Positions 1 through 11,188 of a stretch of DNA of 64,000 nt are shown piece after piece; position 1 is the stretch's first letter, and each line of letters begins with the position of its first letter. Location of the stretch: positions 1,922,001 to 1,986,000 of the forward strand of contig NC_022080.4 in the NCBI RefSeq assembly GCF_000445995.2, given 5' to 3'. A program made the translations under genes and the position numbers. This DNA comes from Geobacillus genomosp. 3 (lineage in GTDB: Bacteria > Bacillota > Bacilli > Bacillales > Anoxybacillaceae). The notes under the pieces were generated by a model. It ran no database searches, was not told the origin of the DNA, and was given only the letters and a program-made list of their open reading frames with translations.

Positions 1-2
1 GG

Positions 3-116
3 AAAATCAACCGCGAAGATTACGGCCTCGTCTGGAACGTTGCGCTCGAAACCGGCGGATTCCTCGTCGGGAAAGAAGTCAAAATCTTGGCCAGCTTTGA
101 GTTTGCCTTGAGCTGA
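3..116 (+). CDS. YceI family protein, C-terminal end (5' part outside window)
   Basis: The window opens inside this reading frame, which runs 37 codons to a TGA. The visible tail contains INREDYGLVWN followed by a Gly-rich stretch and GKEVKI. This is the usual end of the lipocalin-like YceI fold, which binds polyisoprenoid or amphiphilic ligands. Only the last two beta strands are visible, so family assignment rests on that motif alone. A strong terminator follows 16 bases later. Confidence 0.7.
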   Translation, partial: KINREDYGLVWNVALETGGFLVGKEVKILASFEFALS

Positions 117-132
117 GCGTCCAAAACGAAAC

Positions 133-168
133 GCCCCCGGCGCTGAAAATGCCGGGGGCATTTTATTA
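133..168 (+). terminator. Rho-independent terminator after YceI gene
   Basis: A perfect 9-bp GC-rich stem (133-141 with 151-159) with a 9-base loop is followed by ATTTTATTATT. It sits directly downstream of the YceI stop. Confidence 0.85.
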
Positions 169-274
169 TTGCGAAAGAAAACGATCGCGTTGGACTCAGC
201 ATGGCATGCGACAAAACGTTTGATCGTCCATCCGGAAAAAAGCTCCCGCTTTGAGCAACGCGAAGAGGGGGAGT

Positions 275-1943
<1,669 letters not shown>

Positions 1944-1968
1944 TCCCCCATCCGCTTGCTTTGCCCCT

Positions 1969-1998
1969 ATTATACCATCGGACATCCGCGGCCGTCAT
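1969..1998 (-). promoter_or_regulatory. Sigma-A promoter for uma2-phhB-bdhA
   Basis: Minus-strand -10 TATAAT at 1969-1974 with ATGACG as a -35-like box 18 bases upstream. It supports the downstream start chosen for the Uma2 gene. Confidence 0.5.
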
Positions 1999-2025
1999 AC
2001 AACATCATGCGCTTTCCATAAAAAG

Positions 2026-2046
2026 AGCCATCCGGTTGGGATGGCT
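2026..2046. terminator. Bidirectional terminator between lipase and uma2
   Basis: AGCCATCC pairs with GGATGGCT across a 5-base loop. It is flanked by A-rich sequence on the left and T5 on the right, so it can terminate the minus-strand lipase transcript. Confidence 0.75.
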
Positions 2047-2067
2047 TTTTGCGCAAAGCTACTAGCT

Positions 2068-3318
2068 TTAAGGCCGCAAGCTCGCCAGCTGCTCGGCAAG
2101 TCGCAAATAAAAGGCGCGAATATCAAATGATGGATTCGGGTCAACGCCGATCACTTCCAAATGGTCGACGTTGTATGTTCCCATGTCGTTCCAAACTCCT
2201 TTTTTCAACGTCCCGTCGTACGGTGCGATCCGATCGCTTGATCCACGCTTCGGACCGTTCATCGAAATTGTATTGACGATGCCATCGTTCTCAAGCCAAT
2301 GACTGTCAATGCCGAGCGCTGGATTGCGGTACGACCCGAGAAACGGAGCGCAGACAATCGCGCTGAACGCATTCATTCCAAGTTCGGGATAATGGTTGCC
2401 GGTGAGCGCTCCGCGATGCGTCCGCTCTGTGGAGAAACTCAAATAATACGTATTCGGGCTTGCCTTCACCCATTGATTCAACTTCTCAGCCCCGGGAACG
2501 GATAAATCGTAGCGGGCGGTATCTGTCGACGTCCAAACGGGAGACCGCTTGAGCCTCTCAAAATATTGGTCAAACGATTCACCCGGCTGGCGGCGCAGTC
2601 CCCATTGGTCGAGCTTAAAATCGTATACTTCGCTTGTATACGGCGCGTTGCTGGCGACAGCCGCCGCTTTCAACACCGCTTTTTGCAAGTCAAAGAAGCG
2701 ATCGGTGAAATCGATCATGTTGACAAGCGCCGTTCCGTCATGAGGAGTGGCGATGGTCGTCACACTCAACACAAACGGATGCCCGCCTTTAAACAACGGC
2801 GACAACGACACGTTGTGCGCCTTGGCGTACTCCCGTTCTTCTTGGCTTCCGTTCTCTAGGAGCGAGACAAGCATGCGGGCGGTCTGTCCCCCCTGACTGT
2901 GGGCGATGATATGGACGCGGCCCCCTCGTTGCAGTTCCGGAAGCAGCCCTGGATAGGTGCGGCCAAACCGCGCATGGCCGTGCTTGGCCGCATGGGCTGC
3001 CCCATAATCAACCGTCCCGCCGACAAGCTGGGCGTACGCTTCACATGCCCGATCCCAGTTGCTTGAGAGCGGGCCGACCGCCAGCGTATAAGTTCGATAT
3101 CCGTGGTCGTTCAGCCATTGTTCGATATCGCCGCGCACGCCGCCCCAATACTTGAACCCAAGCATTTCCTCTCGTCCCCATCCGGTAAACCCATGGAGAA
3201 GCACGATGGGTGCATCATTGGCGCGTAGGGATGCCGCCTCCGTCCGCCCTCCCGGGACCGACAGGCCGAGCACAAACCATAATCCGAGCGACACGAACAT
3301 AATCCGACAGCATTTCAT
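2068..3318 (-). CDS. lip: Thermostable secreted triacylglycerol lipase, family I.5
   Basis: A secreted carboxylic ester hydrolase that cleaves triacylglycerols. A 28-residue signal peptide ending TEA precedes the mature start ASLRANDAPIVLLHGF (388 mature residues, the normal size). The nucleophile sits in AHSQG at mature Ser113. The family's Zn-site residues are present at mature Asp61, His81 and His87, and the acid/base residues lie in GIDSHWLENDGIV and YNVDHLEV. ATG 3318 is preferred to GTG 3321 because GGAG lies 6 bases upstream. It appears monocistronic, with its own terminator at 2026-2046. This gene is a hallmark of Geobacillus. Confidence 0.95.
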   Translation of the reverse strand: MKCCRIMFVSLGLWFVLGLSVPGGRTEAASLRANDAPIVLLHGFTGWGREEMLGFKYWGGVRGDIEQWLNDHGYRTYTLAVGPLSSNWDRACEAYAQLVGGTVDYGAAHAAKHGHARFGRTYPGLLPELQRGGRVHIIAHSQGGQTARMLVSLLENGSQEEREYAKAHNVSLSPLFKGGHPFVLSVTTIATPHDGTALVNMIDFTDRFFDLQKAVLKAAAVASNAPYTSEVYDFKLDQWGLRRQPGESFDQYFERLKRSPVWTSTDTARYDLSVPGAEKLNQWVKASPNTYYLSFSTERTHRGALTGNHYPELGMNAFSAIVCAPFLGSYRNPALGIDSHWLENDGIVNTISMNGPKRGSSDRIAPYDGTLKKGVWNDMGTYNVDHLEVIGVDPNPSFDIRAFYLRLAEQLASLRP

Positions 3319-3470
3319 CACGCTCTCCTTCTCCTTCCTCGAATAGACTGAACCCCTTTATCCAGAATTAACTGAATATTCTATACGGTATGTTCAGGCT
3401 ATTCAATCCCGACAATGGTCGGATTTTCTTGTGAGGGAAAGAGAAAGGACCGCATCTATACCGGTGCATT

Positions 3471-3524
3471 TCATCCCTGGGCCGGCTGCAGCGGACTCTC
3501 CACTTCGGGGGTCTTTCGCTCCAT
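3471..3524 (-). other. 17-codon micro-ORF behind a strong ribosome binding site
   Basis: Downstream of the cyclase stop, AGGAGG (3533-3538) stands 8 bases ahead of an ATG that opens only MERKTPEVESPLQPAQG before TGA. The spacing is ideal, so this may be the start of a gene whose body was deleted, or a leader peptide. The rest of 3322-3575 shows no other supported feature. Confidence 0.3.
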
Positions 3525-3575
3525 GATCGCCGCCTCCTACGCCCCCGTCACGCTTGCGCCGGGATGAGCGGGCAG

Positions 3576-5429
3576 TTAGTCGTCCAACGGGCCGAATTTT
3601 TGCTCGTAATGAGAAAGCGCCAATAGCGGAAAAATGTAGCGGTAGCTATGGTAATGGATGTAAAAGGCGCCGGCCATTCCTTGCCCGGCCGGGTATGAAG
3701 CTGTCCAGTTCGGATGACGGAGAAGACGGATGAGCGCGCGAATGCCGGCTTTGATTTCCGGTGTTGGCTGCCGGGCGGCGGCGATGAGGGCGTCGAGTGC
3801 CCAGGCGGTATGAACCGGCGTGCTGGCGCCGAGCGACACATACGTCTTGGCCCCGTCGCTTTTGCACGATTCGCCCCATCCGCCGTCGTTATTTTGGATG
3901 CGCAACAACCAATGAACCGCTTTTTGCATCGCCGGATGGTCCGGCGGAACGCCGACGGCTGAAAGCCCCGTCACCGCCGCCCATGTGCCGTACACATAGC
4001 AAATCCCCCAGCGCCCATACCACGAGCCGTCAGCTTCCTGATGGTCAAACAGCCATTTGACAGCGCGGGCGAGCGCAGGGTGGTCTTTCGTTAACCCGGC
4101 GAACGTTCCGGCATATTCCAGCGTCCGCCCGGTCAAATCGGCGGTGGACGGATCCATCAACAAAAATTCCGCCCCCTCGATCGGCAAATAACGCCAAAAG
4201 CGGTGGCTGACGTTTTTTTCAAACGCCGCAAATCCCCCGTCATCATTTTGCATTGAAAACAGCCACCGATTCGCCCGGTCCCATGCATGGCGAAACGCCG
4301 TCTCTTTGGCCGCCGCTCGGCGGATGGCGCGCAGTGCGGCAGTTGTATCGTCAACGTCCGGGTTCATCGTATTCACATCGGAAAATCCCCAGCCGCCCGG
4401 CAGGCTGTGCGGATTGTGCACCGACCAGTCGCCATAGCGAATGTGCTGGCGCGACAACAAATAGCGGTTCGCTTTTTCAATCGTCCGGTCCGTCAAGGGC
4501 ACGCCCGCTTCTTGCAGCGCATAGCTCGCCAACGCTGTGTTCCAAACGGAAGCGGTGGTATATTGCATATGCGTATGCCCATCGATTTCGGTTCGCAGTG
4601 AGCGCAAACCGCGAACAGCCCGGACGATGTGCGGGTCGTCTTTTGGATAGCCGAGCGCCAGCAACGCAAAAATCAGCAAAAACGTCGAACTGAAATAGCT
4701 GTACAGCATTCCGTCCGGCTCGATATGCTCCAACATATAGCGGACGGCGCGCTGTTCGGCAGCATGACGCAGCCAAGCGGGAAGCCCAGTGAGCGACCGC
4801 TTCACGTACGACCATAGCGCCTCGGTTTCCGGAAGCCGCCAATCATTGCGGGAAGCCGCTAAATCAGAAAGATCCGGGCTGTTGCCCGTCTTCCGGCTGT
4901 AGCGGCGCTCCGCGGCGACGAGAAGTGGAACCATGTTCGCCCTTCCGTATACGGAAAGGTCATACATATTGAGCGGAAACGACGAAGGGAGAAGGAAAAA
5001 GGCAAGCGGGAGCGGAAACCGTCTTGGCCACGGATATTGTCCGGTCAATGCGAGCATCACTTTCGTAAACAAGTGGACGCGTTCTAAGCCGCCCATTTCC
5101 AAAATGCACGCTTTCGCCTTTTGCATATGCGGGTCGGTTTTTTTCCGGCAGCCGGAGTAAAGCAGGGCGTAATACGCCTCGGTTGTCGCCGTCACGTTCC
5201 CGTCTCCTTCATCGGCAAACAGCTTCCACGCCCCGTTTGCGTCCTGCCGGCTTTCGATTCGTTCGACGAGCGCCTGGATCAACGGTTCATCATGTATTCC
5301 GAGCGTCCGCAATAAAATGATCATATAGGCATCGGTGGAAATGCCGGTTTCAAACGGAAACCGCCACGATCCATCAGCGGCTTGCGACTGCTTGAGCGCA
5401 TCGATGAGCACACGCCGTTCATCGGCCAC
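3576..5429 (-). CDS. shc: Squalene-hopene / tetraprenyl-beta-curcumene-type triterpene cyclase
   Basis: A 617-residue class II terpene cyclase. The protonating motif DVDDTTA is at residues 358-364. QW repeats occur throughout (QAADGSW, QDANGAW, QNDDGGF, QEADGSW, QNNDGGW), defining the two alpha-barrel domains. It cyclises squalene or a C35 isoprenoid into membrane polycyclic terpenoids; which substrate cannot be read from sequence alone, and the Bacillus SqhC homologue makes sporulenes. It acts as a monotopic membrane enzyme. GTG 5429 is preceded by GGAAGG. No squalene synthase gene lies next to it, and a truncated ORF follows downstream. Confidence 0.9.
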   Translation of the reverse strand: MADERRVLIDALKQSQAADGSWRFPFETGISTDAYMIILLRTLGIHDEPLIQALVERIESRQDANGAWKLFADEGDGNVTATTEAYYALLYSGCRKKTDPHMQKAKACILEMGGLERVHLFTKVMLALTGQYPWPRRFPLPLAFFLLPSSFPLNMYDLSVYGRANMVPLLVAAERRYSRKTGNSPDLSDLAASRNDWRLPETEALWSYVKRSLTGLPAWLRHAAEQRAVRYMLEHIEPDGMLYSYFSSTFLLIFALLALGYPKDDPHIVRAVRGLRSLRTEIDGHTHMQYTTASVWNTALASYALQEAGVPLTDRTIEKANRYLLSRQHIRYGDWSVHNPHSLPGGWGFSDVNTMNPDVDDTTAALRAIRRAAAKETAFRHAWDRANRWLFSMQNDDGGFAAFEKNVSHRFWRYLPIEGAEFLLMDPSTADLTGRTLEYAGTFAGLTKDHPALARAVKWLFDHQEADGSWYGRWGICYVYGTWAAVTGLSAVGVPPDHPAMQKAVHWLLRIQNNDGGWGESCKSDGAKTYVSLGASTPVHTAWALDALIAAARQPTPEIKAGIRALIRLLRHPNWTASYPAGQGMAGAFYIHYHSYRYIFPLLALSHYEQKFGPLDD

Positions 5430-5518
5430 TATTCATCGCCTTCCTTTTTCAAAAATCCGCTTTTTTCCATATTTATTCGATTCGCAAGCCCACGATGCGC
5501 CAAAAAGGGGGATTCATC

Positions 5519-6670
5519 ATGCGCTGCCGAAAACCAAAAACCTCATCCCTTCCCCTTTCTCTCGTTGATCTTTATCGAGAGCTGAAGAAAAAGAGAAAAA
5601 AAGAAGCAACAACGATATCACAACGCGATCTGACAGCCAAAGAGCAGCAGCTCATCCGCCGCATCCGGGCGGTGACCGCGGAACAAAACGAAAACAATGT
5701 CACCCGGACAGCGGCTTACCTTGCGTTTTACTTGCGCCATCGCGAAATCCACTGGGCGTTTTTAGGACATATGGTATCGCGCAACGGCGGCTGGAATATG
5801 ACCGATTTAAAAGGAGAGCTGCTTATGCGGCTGCTGTCAGAGGGCGAGCGGCAGTCGTTTTTCGCCTTTTTGGAGCGCGGCAATTGGCTCATTTTTCAAG
5901 ACATTTATCCGCAGTTTTTGTTGTATGAGGAAAGCAAAAAGCGGGGAGAGCCGTTATTTTATTTATTGCCGTGGCTTGGCGTCTCAACGTTTATGGAAAC
6001 GGTATGGCACCATTTTTGGCGCCGCGGCGACCCATACATGTTGGCCATCGCCTTAGTCGTTAACGAACAAAGCTATTTGGAGTCCCGCGTCATTCAACAC
6101 CCTACTTTTCGGCAAACAGTCTTTCAGACGTTGGAGTTCAAGCTGCAGGAGCTGCTCTGTTTAAACCATATTTTGTTTCCGCATGACGACGGCCGGGGCG
6201 GCACCGCCTTAGTCGGCCAAACACTCCATCAGTTTGAGTCGCTCCACGAGCGCATTTTGCTTGGCAAACGGCTGTACTCGATTTTGTTTGACGAGGAAGA
6301 AACATTGGAAAACGCTGTGCGTTGGGCGGTGCATCATCCGCACACCGGCTCACGCAAAGACTATTGGCCGCAGCTGTTTAACGACGTGTGCGAATCGTTT
6401 CCACGGGAGCCGTACCGCCGCCGCATCCGCGATTGCCAAATAGTCCCTGGCGCCCCGCGCCTGTACAGTCCGCAGCTCCGTCACGCATGGAAAAACGTCG
6501 TCCATGAAGCAGCCGAACCTGGCGATTGGTTTACCGACCCGCACGTTGTCCGCTACCTTGTAAAACCGGAACGACCGACGAATGGAGAGATTGTAAATGC
6601 CTATTGTGAAACGCTCGAAAAAATGGAGCTGGCGATCATCGCCAAACACGCTTTCTTTCATGCGCGCTAG
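5519..6670 (+). CDS. DUF2515 family protein (YppC-like)
   Basis: A 383-residue soluble protein. It contains NVTRTAAYLAFYLRHREIHWAFLGHMVSRNGG near residues 60-90, the core of the DUF2515 family found in Bacillaceae; the function is unknown. An in-frame ATG at 5495 exists, but GGGGG at 5507-5511 lies 7 bases before ATG 5519, so the latter is chosen. It is divergent from the cyclase, and its last 74 bases overlap the following membrane protein gene. Confidence 0.75.
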   Translation: MRCRKPKTSSLPLSLVDLYRELKKKRKKEATTISQRDLTAKEQQLIRRIRAVTAEQNENNVTRTAAYLAFYLRHREIHWAFLGHMVSRNGGWNMTDLKGELLMRLLSEGERQSFFAFLERGNWLIFQDIYPQFLLYEESKKRGEPLFYLLPWLGVSTFMETVWHHFWRRGDPYMLAIALVVNEQSYLESRVIQHPTFRQTVFQTLEFKLQELLCLNHILFPHDDGRGGTALVGQTLHQFESLHERILLGKRLYSILFDEEETLENAVRWAVHHPHTGSRKDYWPQLFNDVCESFPREPYRRRIRDCQIVPGAPRLYSPQLRHAWKNVVHEAAEPGDWFTDPHVVRYLVKPERPTNGEIVNAYCETLEKMELAIIAKHAFFHAR

Positions 6671-7070
6671 CCGCCGACGCGCCTACGTGGCTTCAGCGCT
6701 GCTCGCGTCTTGGGCGGGGACATATTTGGATTTGTATTTGGTCGGAAAAGGGCTGTATACATTCCCGAAACGGCCCTTTCCCTCCGTCTTTTCAATCGAT
6801 ATTTTCTTTACGGCCGTCGTTCTTCCGCTTGGCGCCGTCTTCTTTCTTGCCTTTATGGAGCGGCTTGGCCGGTTTGGGCGCATTGGCTTGATCATCACGT
6901 TGGCTCTGTTGATGATGGCATTCGAAATGAAAGCAGAAGCGTACGGCCTGTTTGTTCACAACTCTTCATGGAGTCATTTGTATTCTCTCGCTGGTTATGG
7001 CGTATTTCTCACAATGATTTGGAACTTTCATCGCCAATTTCAACGGATTGACGGACATGGAAGCGCATAA
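6597..7070 (+). CDS. CBO0543-like small integral membrane protein
   Basis: A 157-residue protein with four predicted membrane segments (about residues 28-42, 65-88, 95-112 and 127-143) and the motif DLYLVGKGLYTFPKRPFPSVF, typical of the CBO0543 membrane family of sporeformers. The function is unknown. The start at 6597 is preceded by GGAGAG with 7-base spacing and lies inside the upstream DUF2515 gene. A later ATG at 6660 has no ribosome binding site. Confidence 0.6.
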   Translation: MPIVKRSKKWSWRSSPNTLSFMRASRRRAYVASALLASWAGTYLDLYLVGKGLYTFPKRPFPSVFSIDIFFTAVVLPLGAVFFLAFMERLGRFGRIGLIITLALLMMAFEMKAEAYGLFVHNSSWSHLYSLAGYGVFLTMIWNFHRQFQRIDGHGSA

Positions 7071-7155
7071 ACAGGCGGCTGATGAGCCACGATAACAACG
7101 AATCGAGCCGTTGACTGACATTAGGACGAACTGTTGTCGAGTAGGAGGAACTTGA

Positions 7156-7974
7156 TTGAAAGGAAAACAAGCTGTTTTCGTGTGCTCCGTCATCATCGCC
7201 ATCGGCGCCGTTCTAATGGCCAGGACAGCAACAGACGGAGACGCAGCCAAAACAAGACGAGAAACGGCCATCGTCATCTATTTAGCCGGCGATTCGACCG
7301 TGGCCGCCGCCCCCCGCTCCCGCGCTCCCCGGGCCGGATGGGGCGAAATGCTCGACGATTGGTTTGATGACAACGTCATGGTGAAAAATATGGCCGCTTC
7401 CGGCCGCAGTGCGAAAAGCTTTGTCGAGGAAGGGCGGTTGGCCCGCCTGTTGCATGAGATGAAAAAAGGGGATTACTTGTTCATCCAGTTCGGCCATAAC
7501 GATGAAAAGGTGAACGACCCGGTGCGCCACACCGAGCCGTTCACCACCTATCAAGCGTATTTAAAACAGTATATTGACGGCGCCCGCGCCAAAGGGGCGA
7601 CCCCTGTCCTCATCACCCCGGTCGAGCGGCGGCGCTTTTCCGCCGACGGGCAGGCGCTCGATTCCCACGGACTGTATCCTGCCGCCATGAAAGCGTTGGG
7701 GAAACAAGAGCACGTGCCGGTTATCGATTTGACGGCGAAAAGCAAACAGCGGTTTGAACAGCTCGGTCCGGAACGGACGAAACGGTGGTTTTTATGGCTT
7801 GAGCCGGGCGAACATCCCCATTACCCGAACGGCATCAACGACAACACCCACTTTCACCGACGGGGGGCGAAAGAAATCGCCCGGCTCGTCGTGGAAGGAA
7901 TTGTCGAACTTGACCTTCCTCTTCGCCGCCACCTCATCCGTTCACCGGAACGAGAACATGCGCAAAGCCGCTAA
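7156..7974 (+). CDS. SGNH/GDSL hydrolase, rhamnogalacturonan acetylesterase type
   Basis: A 272-residue extracellular or membrane-anchored esterase. An N-terminal hydrophobic segment (residues 7-22) acts as a signal or anchor. Block I is AGDSTVAA (nucleophile Ser), block III is FGHNDEK, and block V is DNTHF with the catalytic Asp and His. This is the layout of the RGAE branch that removes acetyl groups from pectic polysaccharide. It starts with TTG, justified by AGGAGG 7 bases upstream. It has no pectin-related neighbours here, so the natural substrate is open. Confidence 0.8.
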   Translation: MKGKQAVFVCSVIIAIGAVLMARTATDGDAAKTRRETAIVIYLAGDSTVAAAPRSRAPRAGWGEMLDDWFDDNVMVKNMAASGRSAKSFVEEGRLARLLHEMKKGDYLFIQFGHNDEKVNDPVRHTEPFTTYQAYLKQYIDGARAKGATPVLITPVERRRFSADGQALDSHGLYPAAMKALGKQEHVPVIDLTAKSKQRFEQLGPERTKRWFLWLEPGEHPHYPNGINDNTHFHRRGAKEIARLVVEGIVELDLPLRRHLIRSPEREHAQSR

Positions 7975-8065
7975 GCGGGCGGAGTCCCGTTCCCTCGCCG
8001 CAGCAAGTCGATCGCCCATCCGTGAAACGATGGGGCCGGCAGCGTCCTGTTTGCTTTTCTCGTCC

Positions 8066-8096
8066 CCGCCCGGTCCACTTTAGGACGGGCGGCTCT
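8066..8096. terminator. Terminator between SGNH hydrolase and BASS transporter
   Basis: Ten base pairs (8066-8076 with 8083-8092, one bulged G) followed by CTCTTT on the plus strand. It is placed between convergent genes. Confidence 0.6.
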
Positions 8097-8144
8097 TTCC
8101 GGTGGGCACTATCCGATAGCCGGCGTACCGCTTGCCTTTTCCGT

Positions 8145-9131
8145 CTACCGGGCACTTCCGGCATACGGCGTCTTGCTGCTTGCGGCTGAATGGTATGTTT
8201 TTCCCAACAGCCGATGGTATAAGGACGCGAGCACTTGTTGAAACAACATGCCGAGCACAACCGGCACGCTCACCGGCGGCGGAAAGTAAGTGATCGCCAG
8301 CACCGCGCCGGCGCTGATGTTGCGCATACCGCCGGTAAACGTCAACGCGATGATGTCCGGCGGGGCAAATTTCAGCCAACGAGCTGCCATCCAAGAAAGG
8401 AAATAACCGGAGCCCGCAATCACGAAGACGAGAAAAGCCATGAAAAACAACCGAACGTCGGCATGGCCAAAATACGGGGCGACGACCGCGCTATTGACCA
8501 TAACCACGAGCATGAGCGCCAGTTTGGAAAGCGGCGCCAATCTCCCTGCCAGCCGTTCATTCGCCGAGCCGGACAGCCGCTCGCTGACCAGCATTCCGCC
8601 GAGCGACGGCAAAATAATCATAAAAAACAACCCGAGCACCATTTGCCAAACATCGATCTCGACCGCACTTCGCGCGAACAACAGCAACGTCAGCGGCACA
8701 ACAACAGGCGATAAAAACGTATCAATCAAAATGACAGAAAGGGCAAGCGCTAAATTCCCCCGGCCGAGCGACACCCAAATAAAGCTCGTCACCCCGGTCG
8801 GAATGGCCGCCGCCAACACAAAGCCGATCACGGTTAGCTGGTCGTGGCCGAAAAACAAATGCCCAAGTCCGAACGCCCAAAGCGGGATGATGAGGTGAAG
8901 CAGGCACAACGCCGCCGCAATCGGTCCCGGATGGGTGAGCGCCTCTTTCAAATCAGCCAACCGCAGCCGCAAACTGCCGCTAAACGTCATAAACGCAAAC
9001 AGCCACGGCACAAGTGCACCATACGTATGCAACTCTTCCGACAGCCATATGCCGACCGCCACGCTCGCCGGCGTCAGAAGCGGCAACGCTTTTTCAAGCC
9101 GGCGATTGATCGATTGCCACATCGGTTTCAT
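8145..9131 (-). CDS. Bile acid:sodium symporter (BASS) family transporter
   Basis: About 328 residues with roughly nine hydrophobic segments. It carries the family motifs LFAFMTFSGSLRL near residue 45 and GFVLAAAIPTGVTSFIWVSLGRGN near 110, which forms the crossing helices of the Na+ site. Prokaryotic members move organic anions such as pantoate or 2-oxo acids with sodium; the cargo here is unknown. TTG 9137 is an alternative start. The intergenic stretch to 9333 shows nothing further. Confidence 0.8.
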   Translation of the reverse strand: MKPMWQSINRRLEKALPLLTPASVAVGIWLSEELHTYGALVPWLFAFMTFSGSLRLRLADLKEALTHPGPIAAALCLLHLIIPLWAFGLGHLFFGHDQLTVIGFVLAAAIPTGVTSFIWVSLGRGNLALALSVILIDTFLSPVVVPLTLLLFARSAVEIDVWQMVLGLFFMIILPSLGGMLVSERLSGSANERLAGRLAPLSKLALMLVVMVNSAVVAPYFGHADVRLFFMAFLVFVIAGSGYFLSWMAARWLKFAPPDIIALTFTGGMRNISAGAVLAITYFPPPVSVPVVLGMLFQQVLASLYHRLLGKTYHSAASSKTPYAGSAR

Positions 9132-9333
9132 CTCCAAATCCAGTCATGAGCGGTGACCATCACCTTCAATTCACCTACATCTTTTTATTATACATGGTCA
9201 TCGTCAGATTGGAATGACTTATTTTCAGCGATTCCTCCCTCACTTGCTTCCGTTGGCCGTTGAAGTAAGGGTTCTCGCCAAAGGCAGATGAAACCGGCGG
9301 TGGACAATGGACAGCGGCCGCATGTGCTGTTGC

Positions 9334-11112
9334 TTACTTTGCGACTTTTTCCCCGACCCGTTCAGCTGGCAATACAATATCGTTCCGTTTGACATCGTAT
9401 AAACCGTACGGGGTCAGACGAAGACCCGGCAAAAAGTCGCACGTTAAAAACAAGAGTGTATACAAAATATCGTGGAACGGAAAGCCTCGCTCCTGCAACA
9501 CCGCCAACAACTGATCATGGAAACGGACGGCTGTATCAAACGAATGGTCGGTCGTCATCATACCGGTAAACGGCAGCGGAATTTCTGTCACCGTCTTGCC
9601 GCCGTCCATAACAACCACTCCGCCCCCCATCTCATACACTTTTTTCGCTGCCGCCTTCATCGCCTTCGGATTCCGACCGATGACAAGCAACTCAGTCGTT
9701 GTGTTATAGGTGGACGCCATGCCATCGATGTCAACGGCAAACCGCTCCAAAATCGCTTTGGACACCCATTGGCCGTCGCGGGCAATCAGCGCGGCATACA
9801 ACAGCCCCGGATGGGAGGAAAGATCCGCATAGCCGTCAACAGACGGAAGATCCACATCTTTCCGCTCTGTAATGACATTGCTTTTAAAATACGCAACCGG
9901 CACCGGCTTCTCCGGCTTCGGATGCGGATAACGGTATAACCGCTCGTCATCGAGCCATTCTTTCGCAAATAAAAACGGTTTTTTCGATACGTATCGATTC
10001 CAGTCGATTTCAGGCAACGGCGCCAACAGCTTGCCGTCACGGGCAACAATGCTTCCTTTGGAAATGACAAGCGACGGCTTGAACGTGACCAAATCCGGAA
10101 GCAGAAGAACGTCAGCCAGTTTGCCAGGGGCGATGCCGCCGATGTCATCATCTAACCGCAAATACGTCGCCGCATTGATCGTCGCCATTTGCAGGGCGGT
10201 CATCGGCGGCACACCAAGCTCCACCGCCTTGCGGACCAATCCGTCGACAAACCCTTCCCGCTCAATGAAACCTGGGTGTGGGCCGTCTACTGTCATGGTA
10301 ATCCGCTGTGTGTTAACCTGTTTCTCCGTAATGAGGCGGATAATCTCCGGAAAATCAGGACGGAGCGAACTATGACGGAGCGTCGTCCATAGGCCAAGCC
10401 GCAGCCGGTGGAGCGCTTCTTCAGCGGTGATGGCTTCATGACAGGCGCTGACGCCGCTTGCGGCAATACTGTTCAATTTTTCATACGAACATCCGGCCGT
10501 ATGACCATCGACCACTTTTCCGGCGCGTTTCGCCATTTCAACCGTATCAATTAAAAACGGATCCCCTTGGTACAATAGCGGCCATCTCGTCACTTCCGCC
10601 GTTCCGACGACTTCGTCCATCTGAAGCAGCTGTTGGATAGCTTGCGGATCAAACCAGTCGCGTTCGCCAGGAAAATCGGCTTGCGACACCAGCCGGACGA
10701 GCCAAAAAAAGTTGCCCGGCAACGTCCGCAAGTCTTCAACGAGCTGCCGGAATCCATCGGCGCCAAAGTGCAAATAAAAAAACAAGTTGTCATTGACCGT
10801 TGTCGTCGTACCAAGCGGCAACACTTTCGCCGTCACGCTGACGGGATTGTAAAGCACCCATGGATGGGCATGCGGCTCAATGAATCCGGGGGACACATAC
10901 ATCCCTTCTGCCTCAATCACAACAGTATGCTCATCAACTGCGACATCTTTTTCCCCAACATAGGCGATCGCATCCTGATAAATCGCGACATTTTGGCGCA
11001 AAAATTCCCCTGAATAGACATTGACAACCGTTCCGCCTTTTACGACAATATCGGCCGGACGGCGTCCTTGCGCCACTTCGATCAGTTCCGTTCGCTTCGC
11101 TGTTCGAATCAA
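9334..11112 (-). CDS. Adenine deaminase-like amidohydrolase (YerA type)
   Basis: An amidohydrolase-superfamily enzyme of 592 residues. It has the metal-binding HAHPWV motif in YVSPGFIEPHAHP, the second-site His in VVDGHTAGCS, LGTTTTVNDN, and the C-terminal ADE domain (VVMDGGKTVTEIPLPFTG). This matches B. subtilis YerA rather than the main Ade. It would convert adenine to hypoxanthine and ammonia, although YerA activity is not established. An upstream-extended frame to 11196 is rejected: TTG 11112 follows GGGGGAAG, and this start avoids overlap with the thioesterase gene. Confidence 0.8.
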   Translation of the reverse strand: MIRTAKRTELIEVAQGRRPADIVVKGGTVVNVYSGEFLRQNVAIYQDAIAYVGEKDVAVDEHTVVIEAEGMYVSPGFIEPHAHPWVLYNPVSVTAKVLPLGTTTTVNDNLFFYLHFGADGFRQLVEDLRTLPGNFFWLVRLVSQADFPGERDWFDPQAIQQLLQMDEVVGTAEVTRWPLLYQGDPFLIDTVEMAKRAGKVVDGHTAGCSYEKLNSIAASGVSACHEAITAEEALHRLRLGLWTTLRHSSLRPDFPEIIRLITEKQVNTQRITMTVDGPHPGFIEREGFVDGLVRKAVELGVPPMTALQMATINAATYLRLDDDIGGIAPGKLADVLLLPDLVTFKPSLVISKGSIVARDGKLLAPLPEIDWNRYVSKKPFLFAKEWLDDERLYRYPHPKPEKPVPVAYFKSNVITERKDVDLPSVDGYADLSSHPGLLYAALIARDGQWVSKAILERFAVDIDGMASTYNTTTELLVIGRNPKAMKAAAKKVYEMGGGVVVMDGGKTVTEIPLPFTGMMTTDHSFDTAVRFHDQLLAVLQERGFPFHDILYTLLFLTCDFLPGLRLTPYGLYDVKRNDIVLPAERVGEKVAK

Positions 11113-11147
11113 AAAACTTCCCCCTTTCGCAGCTTTATAGCAACGAT

Positions 11148-11178
11148 AAGCCAAGACGCAACGATGCGAACTTGGCTT
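11148..11178 (-). terminator. Candidate terminator of the aroyl-CoA operon
   Basis: AAGCCAAG pairs with CTTGGCTT across a 15-base loop just below the thioesterase stop. The following T-tract is poor on this strand, so the hairpin may be leaky into the deaminase gene. Confidence 0.45.
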
Positions 11179-11188
11179 TTGGCACCCA

